This document shows, in pieces, positions 51,030 to 61,500 of a stretch of DNA of 64,000 nucleotides. Both the position numbers and the translations under genes were made by a program. The stretch is taken from the NCBI RefSeq assembly GCF_006385595.1, contig NZ_CP041046.1:2666001-2730000 (forward strand). Direction: 5' to 3'. The notes beneath the pieces were generated by a model. It had not been told where the DNA came from, searched no databases, and saw only the letters and a list, made by a program, of their open reading frames with translations. Every line of letters begins with the position of its first letter. The first letter of the stretch is position 1. The stretch comes from Luteibacter pinisoli. GTDB lineage: Bacteria > Pseudomonadota > Gammaproteobacteria > Xanthomonadales > Rhodanobacteraceae.

Positions 51030-51787
51030 GTGAAAAACACCAGATCCAACGCGTTCGCCACGAGGTGCGCATGCGCATCCTCAGCGTGGTGAAGGTGCAG
51101 ACCCTCACCCCTCACATGGTCCGCATCACCGTGCAGGGTCCGGAGCTGGAAGGCTTTCCTTCCGCCTCCCCGGACGACCACGTGAAACTGTTCCTGCCGA
51201 CCTCCACCGGCGAGTTCAACCTGCCGACGATGACGCCGGATGGCCCGGTGTACGCGGAGGGCAAGGAACATTCACCGGCGCGTGATTACACGCCGCGACA
51301 GTTCCGCCCCGAGTCGCTCGAACTGGATCTCGATTTCGTGATCCACGGCGACGGCCCGGCCTCCACCTGGGCGGAAAGCGCGAAAGTCGGTGACAAGCTT
51401 GGCGTCGGTGGCCCGCGCGGTTCGATGATCGTGCCGAACGACTACGACCACTACGTGCTGGTCGGCGATGAAACCGCCCTGCCTGCGATCGGGCGCTGGC
51501 TGGAGGAAATGCCGGCGACCACCAAGGTCACCGTGCTGGCGGAAATCGCCTCCGAAGACGAGAAGCAGACGCTCGCCCGCGAGGTCACCTGGTTCATCCG
51601 CGGTGCGTCACCCTCGCTGGACGATGCGGTTGCCGCCCTGCCGATTCCGCAGGGCGACACGTTCTGGTGGGTGGCGACCGAATCGAAGCGTGCGCGTAGT
51701 TTGCGGTCGCTGCTCGTTGAGCATCGTGGCATCGACAAGGACTGGGTGAAAGCGACCGGGTACTGGGTCGCCGCCCCGCACCTGTAG
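51026..51787 (+). CDS. Siderophore-interacting protein / ferric-chelate reductase
   Basis: 253 residues of the SIP/YqjH (NfeF) family: the FAD-binding barrel has ARDYTPRQFRPESLELDLDF, and the NAD(P)H-binding half has DKLGVGGPRGSMIV, HYVLVGDETALPAIGRWLEE and FWWVATESKRARSLRSLL, with the C-terminal TGYW. It reduces ferric siderophores to release iron. Coupled to the upstream PadR regulator and so probably metal-controlled. Confidence 0.92.
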   Translation: MSEKHQIQRVRHEVRMRILSVVKVQTLTPHMVRITVQGPELEGFPSASPDDHVKLFLPTSTGEFNLPTMTPDGPVYAEGKEHSPARDYTPRQFRPESLELDLDFVIHGDGPASTWAESAKVGDKLGVGGPRGSMIVPNDYDHYVLVGDETALPAIGRWLEEMPATTKVTVLAEIASEDEKQTLAREVTWFIRGASPSLDDAVAALPIPQGDTFWWVATESKRARSLRSLLVEHRGIDKDWVKATGYWVAAPHL

Positions 51788-51938
51788 GAGCCGCGGTCGC
51801 ACCCGATGAGGTGAATCCCCTACACCGATGCAAGTGAAATGCTGACGACCCGCTGCTCGCCGCGCCTCTGTTGAGCGCGGCGCGCGCCACCTAGCCTTTC
51901 AAGCGCACCAATCCGGTGCCTTGAACAAGGGTTAGACC

Positions 51939-52442
51939 ATGAACGCACGTCACAAGATCGCGTGCCTGCTCGTTAGCTCAGGGATGATGCTTGCAGCCGG
52001 AACAATCAAGGCAGCCGTCCTTGGACCAGGACAATCGCTTGGCGTAGGCCAGCCCCTCCCTTCTGCCGATGGCGCCTTCTTCGCGATGCTTACTCCGGAT
52101 GGAAACTTCGCGGTCTACCGTTCTGCCGACCACACGGTCGCCTGGTCCACCAAGACAGGCGGCAGACGCGTCGTCGTCGCCACGATGCAGCGTGAAGGCA
52201 GGCTCGTACTTCTCGATGCTGCGAAGAAAGTCATCTGGGCCACGCCTACGCGCGGACGCCACCGGGTGTTCGGGGTTACATCGTGGGGCACTGCGATGGT
52301 TGTAGACGCACGACGATGGAAGCCGCGACCCAAGCGAGCTGAACCATTCGTCGACAAGATGCTGCGACAGCGCGGCCGAATTCATTGGCAGTCGAAATCG
52401 TACGGCGAGCTGGGGCGATGGCGTGAGCTAAACAGCCATTGA
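51939..52442 (+). CDS. Secreted bulb-type lectin-like protein
   Basis: 167 residues with a signal peptide (MNARHKIACLLVSSGMMLAA, cleaved around GTIKA). FAMLTPDGNFAVYRSADHTV followed by AWSTKT, then REGRLVLLDAAKKVIWATPT, follows the B-lectin repeat (LxxDGNxVxY..W.T) that binds mannose in plants and in bacterial bacteriocins. The C-terminal part is basic (RRWKPRPKRAEPF). A bacterial secreted lectin could act on glycans or as an interbacterial agent, but no activity is certain. Confidence 0.6.
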   Translation: MNARHKIACLLVSSGMMLAAGTIKAAVLGPGQSLGVGQPLPSADGAFFAMLTPDGNFAVYRSADHTVAWSTKTGGRRVVVATMQREGRLVLLDAAKKVIWATPTRGRHRVFGVTSWGTAMVVDARRWKPRPKRAEPFVDKMLRQRGRIHWQSKSYGELGRWRELNSH

Positions 52443-52453
52443 TGAATACCGCC

Positions 52454-52557
52454 GCATAGGAGCGCGAGCGCGTGCAATTGGGAGTTCGGTGCGAAAGATG
52501 TCACCCACAGGGTGGGCTCCTAAAATGGCGCGGTTGTAGGAGCCCACCCTGTGGGCG
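52454..52557. repeat. REP-like hairpin repeat, possible terminator
   Basis: A GTAGGAGC-type unit at about 52455-52475 precedes a long hairpin: the arms CACCCACAGGGTGGGCTCCTA (52502-52522) and its complement (52537-52557) match at 20 of 21 positions, loop 14 nt. It resembles interspersed palindromic repeats of Xanthomonadales and Pseudomonas. It lies 25 bp beyond the autotransporter stop and may end that transcript. A related GTAGGAG...CCCCTAC unit is at about 51784-51823. Confidence 0.7.
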
Positions 52558-52582
52558 ACGCCGTTCGCGACACCAACCGGTA

Positions 52583-55500
52583 TCAGAAACTCCACCGCAC
52601 CCCCAGGTTCACCGCATCGCTACGGGTATGCCCGCCACGATCGGTGCTGTAGTACACGAAGGTGCTGGCCGCCGGCGTGATGTCGAAGCTGGCGCCGACG
52701 GCGCCCTGCCAGTGGTTGCGCATCGGGCGTGAGCCTTCCACCGTGAAGCTGTCGGTGGGCAGACCGGCGAAGCTGTTGTTCACCGTGCTGATGTCGTCCT
52801 TGGTGTTGTGCAGGTAACGCACCATGGCGATCGGATGCAGCTTGGTGTTGGCCACGCCCAGGTCGATATCGCCGGAGAGACGCAGGCCGGCGCCGTACTG
52901 CAGGCTGTCGGCCGAGGCCTTACCCACCTTCAGGTCCGCATCACCCGCGCCCTTTTCGGTGAAGCTGTCGTACTTCACCTTGCTGTAGTACGCGCCGACG
53001 AACGGCTCCAGGTGCATGGCGCTGCCGAGGTTGAAGCGGAAACCGCTTTCGATCGCGGCGTTCGTGGACTTGCCGTCGTAATCGCCACGCGCTTCCGGCG
53101 TGAAGCCGCCGACGTTGATCCGGCGATGGCTGTCACCGTTGTGCCAGCCGTACGACGCCAGGCCTTCCACCCAGAACTGCTTGTCGTTGAAGTACAGCGC
53201 ATGCAGGCCGATCGCCGCCTGGTCCACGTCGGTGTAGTCACCGCGGCTATGCACTTCGGTGCGCGCATTGGCGAAGTTGGCATGCACACCCGCACGCAGG
53301 TCGGAGCCGAAGTCCGTATCCGTACCGACGATGATGCCGTGGATGCGGTAGTCGGTTTGCGCCACGTTGGCGCTGCTCGCCAGGTCGCTACTGGAGGTGT
53401 ACGGCTCCGCCCACACGGCCGTGCCCTTCTCGCCCGTGTCGCGTTCCAGCTTCAGGCGGTAGAACACTGAATCCTGGTACTGGCTCTGCCCGGTGAGCTC
53501 GGCCTGGGCGGCCGAGGCATAGGTTTCACCGGTCAGCGACTCGAACGCTCCGTTCACCTGGGCCGACCGCAGGCCACGCAGGTCGCCCAGCAGGGTCGGC
53601 AGGACGTCATTGCCAGACGCCGCGGCGTGTTGCAGGGCGGTCGCGACACTGTGCTGGTTCGTGCTCAGGCCGGGGAACTGATCGAAGCCCACGCCCTCGC
53701 CACCCGGGGTCACGGGGCCACCGGTACCGGCCTGGGTCAGGGTGACGATCACGTTGTTGCCGACGGTGCTGACACCTTCGTCGAGGAACGGAAGGTCGCC
53801 CTTCACCACGCTGCCGTAGCTGCCATTGATGGGCGTGGACGACGTGACCACGGTGTAAGTGGACGACGGACCGAACGTGCCGCCACCGGTCGGCGTGGTC
53901 ACCAGCGTGCCGCCCACCGTGGTGGGGCCGTTGGAGGCGATGTGGTCGCTGGTGCCGTGCGAGGTGATACGGATGACGGTGCGCGAGTTGCCGGTCTGGC
54001 TGAGGCCACCCGTGGTGAGCGTCGTGCCAGGCGTACCGTTGTCCGCCGCCGCGCCGGTGCCACCGGGGATACCGCCGGGTGCCACGGTACCGCTATCCAC
54101 CGTGACCGGGCCCGTGATGGTGCCCCCGCCCGCCACGCCGCCGCCGTTACCGACCGTGACCGGACCGCCCAGCGTGCCGTTCACGACAAGGTTGCCGCCG
54201 ATCGTGGTGCCGCCTGCAAAGGTCACGTTCGTACCCGTGCCGATGGCCAGCGTGCCGGCATCGACGTTGAGGTTACCGATGCCGTTGAACACGCCGTTGG
54301 CGAGCGAGCCTTCGCCGCTGCCGGTGATGTTCAGCGTGGCATCGGCATTGCCGTTGACCGTACCGGTGATGCCCGGGAGGTTGCCGTAGGTGACGTTCAG
54401 ATCACCACCACCCAGGTTGAGCGTGCCTGCCACAGGGCCCCCGGCCGTGATGTCGTTGGCGGGGCCGTTGAACGTCGCCGTGGCGCCGGCACCCACGCTG
54501 ACAGCACCGGTGTAACTCTCGATGGCGGTGAGCGTGCCGCCGTTCACGGTGAGGCCACCGGTGTAGTCGGCCAGCGAACCACCGAGGGTCAGGCTGCCGG
54601 TGCCTTCCTTGTCCAGGCCGCCGCTGCCGGAGAGTGCACCGTCCAGGGTGAGGTCGTTCGCGCCATCCACCGTGACGCCGTTGCTGCCGACGCTCACTGC
54701 GTTCGGCAGGGTCACCGTGGTACCCGCCTGCAGCGTGGCACCATCGATGGCGAGGTCACCCGTGCCCAGCGCGTTGTTGTTGCCGACCACCACGGTGCCA
54801 CCGCTGACGGTGGTACCGCCGGTGTAGGTGTTGTTGCCGTTGAGGGTGAGCACCTTGAGGTTCACCTTGAACAGGCGACCCGCGCCGCTGATATCGCCGT
54901 TGAGGGTGAGCGGATCATCGCCGGTGGTGTTCAGGTCCGCATTGAGCGCGATGTCGTTGGCCAGCGTGAGCGCACCCACGCTGCCGAGCGATGCCGGACC
55001 GCCCACGGTGAGCGTGCCCGTACCCAGCGCCTGGTCGTTGCCGAGCACCAGCCCGCCGGCGTTGAGTGTCACGCCGCCGCTGAACAGGTTCGCCCCGCCC
55101 AGCGTGAGGTTGGCCGCGCCGTTCTTCACCAGGCCGCCGGTGCCACTGATCGTGCTATTGAGCGTGGCATCCGTCGCGCCGCCGAGCGTGAGCGTGTTTC
55201 CACCCAATGCCACGTTGCTGCCCGCGACGCCGCCAAGCGTGGCGACGGACTGGTTGCCGCCGGCACTGATATCAAACGTGCCGGTACCGGCCAGGTTCAC
55301 CGCACCGTCCGGCGAGAGGCTGCCGCCCGCGCCGATCGCCAGCGTGCCGGCGTTGATCGTGGTGCCGCCGGTGTGCGTATCCGCGCCGGTCAGCGTCAGC
55401 GTCGCCGCACCGTTCTTGGTCAGGCTGCCCGTGCCCGAGATCACCCCTGCCAGCGTCGTGTCGTTGCTGCCGGCAACCGTGAGGCCCGCGTTGAGCGCCA

Positions 55501-58500
55501 CGTCGTTGGCCAGCGTGACCGGGGCGCTCGCATCCAGCGTGGAAGCGCCACCGACCGTGAGCGCGCCCGTGCCGAGCGAGGCGTTGTTTCCAACGACCAG
55601 GGTCCCTGCGTTGAGCGTGACCCCACCACTGAACGTGTTCGGGCCACCGAGCGCCTGTACGCCGGCCCCGTTCTTCACCAGGCTGCCGGTACCGCTGATG
55701 GTGCCGTCGTACGACGCGTTGCCTACGCCGCCCAGCACGAGCGCATTGGCACCCAGCGTGACGTTGCTGCCCGCCACGCCCGCCAGCGAGCCGATGGTTT
55801 GCGGGCTGGTGGCGCCGCTGATATCGAAGCCCGTGCCCGCCGCGTTAAGCGTCACTGCCCCGTTGGGCGACAGGCTGCCACCCGCGCCGATCGCCAGGAT
55901 GCCGGCATCGATGAACGTGCCGCCGGTATAGGTATTGGCGCCGGTGAGCGTCTCGGTGCCGGTGCCCACCTTGGTCAGGCTGCCGGTGCCGGCGATCGAG
56001 CCACCGAACGTGCCATCCGTGGGGCCACCCACCACCAGCGCGTTGTCACCCAGGTTCACCGTGCCGCTACCGACCAGCGTACCGAACTGCTGCGTGCCGT
56101 TGCCGGCGGAGAGATCGAAGGTGGCGCCCGACGCCAGGTTCACCACGCCCGAGGAGGCCAGGCTGGCGCCCGCGCCAAGCGCCAGCGTGCCCGCGTTGAT
56201 GTAGGTGCCACCGGTGTAGGTGTTCGTGCCGTTCAACGTCAGCGTCGCCGCGCCCTCCTTGCTCAGGCTACCGGTGCCGCTGATATCGCCATTGAGGATC
56301 ATGTTGTTCGTGCCGAGCACGTCCAGCCCGGCGTTGAGCACGACGTTGTTGGCCAGGGTCACCGCCGTGTTCGAATCCAGCGTCGATGCGCCGCCCACCG
56401 TGAGTGAGCCCGTGCCGAGTGCCGCATCGTTGCCGACGACCAGGCCGCCGGCATTCAGGGTGACGCCACCGGTGAAGGTGTTCGCGCCGTTGAGCGTCTG
56501 GACGCCCGCACCGTCCTTGATGACGCCGCCGCTCCCCGTGATCACGCCGTTGTACGCGTTATCCGTGGCTCCACCCAAGGCGAGCGAGTTGCCGCCAAGG
56601 GTGACGTTGGTGCCGGCGGTACCACCGAGCGAGCCGACCGTTTGCGTACCGCCCGCGCCGGAGATATCGAAGGTGCCGGTGCCGGCGAGGTTGAGCGGGC
56701 CGGTATCCGACAGGCTGCCGCCCGCGCCGATGGCCAGCGTGCCGCTGTTCACCGTCGTGCCACCGCTGTACGTGTTGGCGTTGGTCAAGGTCACCGTGGA
56801 CACGCCGTCCTTCACCAGGCCGCCCGCACCGGAGAACACGCCGCCGAAGGTCACCGCATTGCTGCCCAGCAGGTCGAGCGTCGTGCCCGCCGCGATATCC
56901 ACGTCATTGCTGACGTTCAACGCCTTGTTGGTATCCAGCGTGGCGTTTCCGGCCACGCTCAGCGTGCCCGTGCCCAGCGCGCCGTCATCGCCCAGCAGCA
57001 ACCCGCCCGCGTTGAGCGTCACACCGCCGCTGAAGGTATTCGCGCCACCCAGCTCCTGCACGCTCGCACCGCTCTTCACCAGGCTGCCGGTGCCCACGAT
57101 CACGCCGTCGTACGCGCCGTTGGCGACGCCCGCGAGGGTGAGCGCATTGCCACCTAGGGTCACGTTACTGCCGGCCACGCCGTTGAGCACGCCGATCACC
57201 TGGGGATCCGCGGCGCTGATGTCGAAGCCCGTCCCCGGGGCCGTCAGCGTCACGGCGCCGTTCGCGGCCAGGCTGCCGCCCGCGCCGATCGCGAGGGTGC
57301 CTTCGTCGATGAAGGTGCCACCCGTGTACGTATTGGTGCCGGTCAGCGTCTCCGTGCCGGTGCCCACTTTGGTCAGGCTGCCGGTGCCGCCGATCGAGCC
57401 GCTGAAGGTACCGTCGGCCGGGCCACCCACGTCGATGTTGTTGCCGCCGATGTTCACCAGGCCGCTGCCGATCAGCGTGCCGAACGTCTGCGTGCCGTTG
57501 CCCGCCGAGAGATCGAACACGGCGCCATCGGCAAGGTAGACGATGCCACCCGCATAGAGGCTGGCGTTCCCGCCAAGAGCGAGCGTGCCGGCGTTGATCT
57601 GGGTCTCGCCGGTGTAGGTGTTGGCGCCATTCAACGTGAGCAGCGCATTGCCATTCTTGATAAGGGCGCCCGTGCCCGCGAGCGTGCCATCGAGCGTGAG
57701 GTTGTTCGAACCCGCTACGGTCAGGTTGGCGTTCAGCACCATGTTGTTGGCAAGCGTGACCGGCGCGGTGCTATCCAGTGTCGACGCGCCCGCCACCGTC
57801 AGCGCGCCCGTACCCAGCGCCGCATCGTTGCTGACGTTCAGGCCGCCGGCGATCAGCGTGATGCCGCCGCTGAAGGTATTCGCGCCACCCAGCTCTTCGG
57901 TGCCGGAACCGATTTTCACCAACCCGCCGGTGCCGCTGATCACGCCATCAAAGGCGCGGTCCGTCACGTTGCCGAACGCCAGGCTTTGCCCGCCCAGGTT
58001 CACGGTGGTGCCACCCACGCCAGAGAGCGAACCGATGGTCTGGTTTGCGCCGCTCGCCGAGACATCAAACCCGGCGCCCGCCGTGGTGAGGTTGACGTCG
58101 CCCGTCGCCGCCAGGCTGCCGCCCGCTCCCAGGGCCAGGGTGCCGTCGTTGATCGTCGTGCCGCCGGTGTAGGTGTTCGTGCCACCGAGCACCTGCACGC
58201 CCGCACCATCCTTCACGACACCACCGGTGCCGCCGATGGTGCCGTTGTAGGTGGCGTTACCGACGCCACCCAGGGTCAGTGCGTTGCCGCCAAGGCTGAC
58301 GGCACTGCCGGCGACGCCATTCAACGCACCGATCGCCTGTGAGCCACCGCCACTGATATCGAACACGGTGCCCGGTGCGGCGAGGTTCACCGCACCCGTC
58401 GAGGCAAGGCTGCCGCCCGCGCCAAGGGCCAGCGTGCCCGCGTTGATCGTCGTGCCACCGGTGTACGTGCTGGCGCCGGTGAGCGTCTGCGTGCCCGCGC

Positions 58501-61500
58501 CCTGCTTGACCACGCCGCCGGTGCCGTCGATGACGCCGCCGAAGCTGCCGTTGCCTGCGCCACCAAGCGCCACGGTATTCGCACCCAACGCCACCGTGCC
58601 GGTACCGGTCAGCGCGCCCACGCTTTGCGTGCCGCTGCCACCCGAGATATCCAGCGTCGCGCCCGTGGCGAGGTTCACCGTGCCCGCGGTGGAAAGGCTG
58701 CCGCCCGCGCCCAGCGCGAGCGTGCCCGCGTTGACGCTGGTGCCACCCGTGTACGTGTTCGCGCCGGTCAGGGTGAGCGTGGCCGCGCCGTTCTTGGTCA
58801 GGCCGCCTGCGCCACTGATCACGCCGCTGAGCGTCAGCGCATTGTTTCCCAGCACGGTGAGGCCCGCATTGAGCGCCACGTTGTTTGCCAGCGTGACGGG
58901 GCCATTGCTGTCGAGCGTGGCCAGGCCACCCACGGTCAGCGCACCCGTACCGAGCGCGCTGTTGTTGCCGACGATCAGGCCGCCCGCATTCAACAGCGTC
59001 CCACCGCTGTACGTGCTGGCACCGCTGAGCGTCTGCACGCCGGTACCGACCTTGACGATGCCACCGGTACCCGTGATCGCGCCCGCGTAGGTGCGGTCGG
59101 TGGCATTACCAAAGGTCAGCGTCTGCGCACCCAGCCCCACGGTTGTACCGGCCACGCCACTGAGCGAGCCGATGGTCTGGTTGGCACCGCTGCCGGAGAT
59201 ATCGAACGCCGCACCGGCCACGGCGAGGTCCACGTCACCCGTGGCGGCAAGCTTGCCGCCCGCACCCAGTGCCAGCGTGCCGCCGTTGATCGTCGTGCCG
59301 CCGGTGTAGGTGTTCGCCCCCGTCAGCGTGACCGTGGCCGCACCGTCCTTCACGAGGCCACCGGCACCGCTCACAGTACCGGCCAGCGTCATCGCGTTGC
59401 TGCCGAGCAGATCGAGCGTGTTGCCCGAGCCGAGCGCCACGTTGTTGTTGAGCGTCACCGCCGTGCTCGCATCCAGCGAGCCGCTCCCGGCGACCGTGAG
59501 CGCGCCCGTGCCGAGCGCGCCGTTGTTCCCCACCAGCAGGCCACCCGCATTGAGCGTGACACCGCCGCTGAACGTGTTCGCGCCACCCAGTTCCTGGGTG
59601 CCCAGCCCGTTCTTCACCAGCGCGCCGGTACCGGCCATGACGCCGTCATAGGCACCGTTGGCGACCCCACCCAGGATCAGCGTGCTGCCACCGAGCGTCA
59701 CCGTGCTCCCCGTGACGCCATTGAGCACGCCAATGGCCTGGTTGCCGCCCGCGCTGATATCGAATCCGGTGCCGGGACCCGTGAGCGTGACGGCGCCGGT
59801 CGATGCCAGGCTGCCACCCGCACCGATCGCCAGCGTGCCCGCGTTGATCAGCGTGCCGCCGGTGTAGGCGTTCGTGCCCGTCAGCGTTTCAGTACCCGTA
59901 CCTACCTTGATCAGGCCGCCGGTGCCACCCACCGAACCGGCAAAGGTGCCGTCGGTCGCGCTGCCCAGGGTGATCGTATTCGCGCCAAGGTTCACGATGC
60001 CGCTGCCCAACAGCGTACCGATCTGCTGCGCGCCGTTGCCGGCGGAAAGATCGAGCGTCGTACCGGCGAGAAGGTTCACCGTGCCCGTGGACGCTAGGCT
60101 GGCACCGGCGCCGAGCGCCAGCGTGCCGGTGTTCACGAGGGTGCCGCCGGTATACGTGTTGATGCCGTTGAGCGTAAGGGTCGCCGCGCCGTTCTTCGTC
60201 AGGCTGCCCGCTCCACTGAGCACGCCATCGAGCGTCAGCGCGTTGTTACCGAGCACGGTGAGCCCGGCGTTAAGCGCGATGTTGTTGGCCAGCGCGATGG
60301 GGCCGTTGCTGTCCAGGGTGCTTGCGCCGGCCACGGTGAGCGAGCCCGAGCCAAGGGCATTGTTATTCCCGACGACCAGGCCGCCCGCGTTCAACGCCAG
60401 GCCACCACTGAAGGTGCTCGCACCCCCCAGGGTCACCACCCCGGTCCCAGCCTTCACCAGGCCGCCCGTGCCCGTGACGGTGCTGTTGAGCGTGGTGTTG
60501 GTGCCGTTGCCGAACGCGAGCGCGTTGCCACCGAGGGCCAGCGTGCTGCCGGCCGCGCCGGAGAGCGCGCCCACCGTCTGGTTTGCGCCCGCCCCACTGA
60601 TATCGAAGATGCCACCGGCGCCGGCGAGGTTAACGCTGCCCGCGGCCGCGAGCTTCGCACCGGCGCCAAGCGCCAGCGTGCCGCCGTTGATGGTGGTCCC
60701 ACCGGTGTACCCATTGACGCCGCCCAGCGTGAGGGTCGACGGGCCATCCTTGGTCAGGCTGCCTGCGCCGTTCACCGCGCCCGCCAGGGTGAGCGCGTTC
60801 GTGCCGAGTACGTCGAGGTTTGCACCCGTACCCACGTTCACGGTGTTGCCCACGGCAAGGGCCGTGCTGGCATCGAGCGTGGCGTTGCCACCGACGTTCA
60901 ATGCCCCACCGACGCCCAGTGCATTCGCATTCCCGAGCACGAGACCACCGGCATTGAGGTTCACGCCGCCGGTAAAGGTATTGGCGCCACTAAGGGTGAG
61001 CGTGGACGGCCCGTTCTTCACCACGTTGCCGGTGCCGGCGATGGTGCCGCCCAGTGCAAGCGTCTGGTTACCGGCCACGCTTAGCGTGCCGCCACCCAGC
61101 ACGTTCACCGTGTTGCCGACGCTGAGCGCGGCACTGTTATCCAGCGTGACCGCGCCATTGACCGTGAGGGCGCCGGTGCCCAGCGCGGTGTTGTTGCCCA
61201 GCAGCAGGCCGCCACCCGTGAGGTTCACACCGCCACTGAAGGTGTTGGCGCCGTTGAGCGTCAGCAACGAGGCGCCGTTCTTGCTGAGTGCGCCGCTCCC
61301 GCCGATCACGCCACCCAGCGTGAGATTCTGTGCGCCCGGCAGCGCAAGCGTCGCGCCCGTGCCCAGGTTCACGTTGTTGGCGAGGTTGAGCGCCGCGGTG
61401 GACGCCAGCGTCGCGTTGCCACCGACGTTGAGTACGCCGGTACCGAGCGCGTTGCTGTTGCCAAGGCCAAGCGTGCCGGCGTTGAGGTTTACACCGCCGC

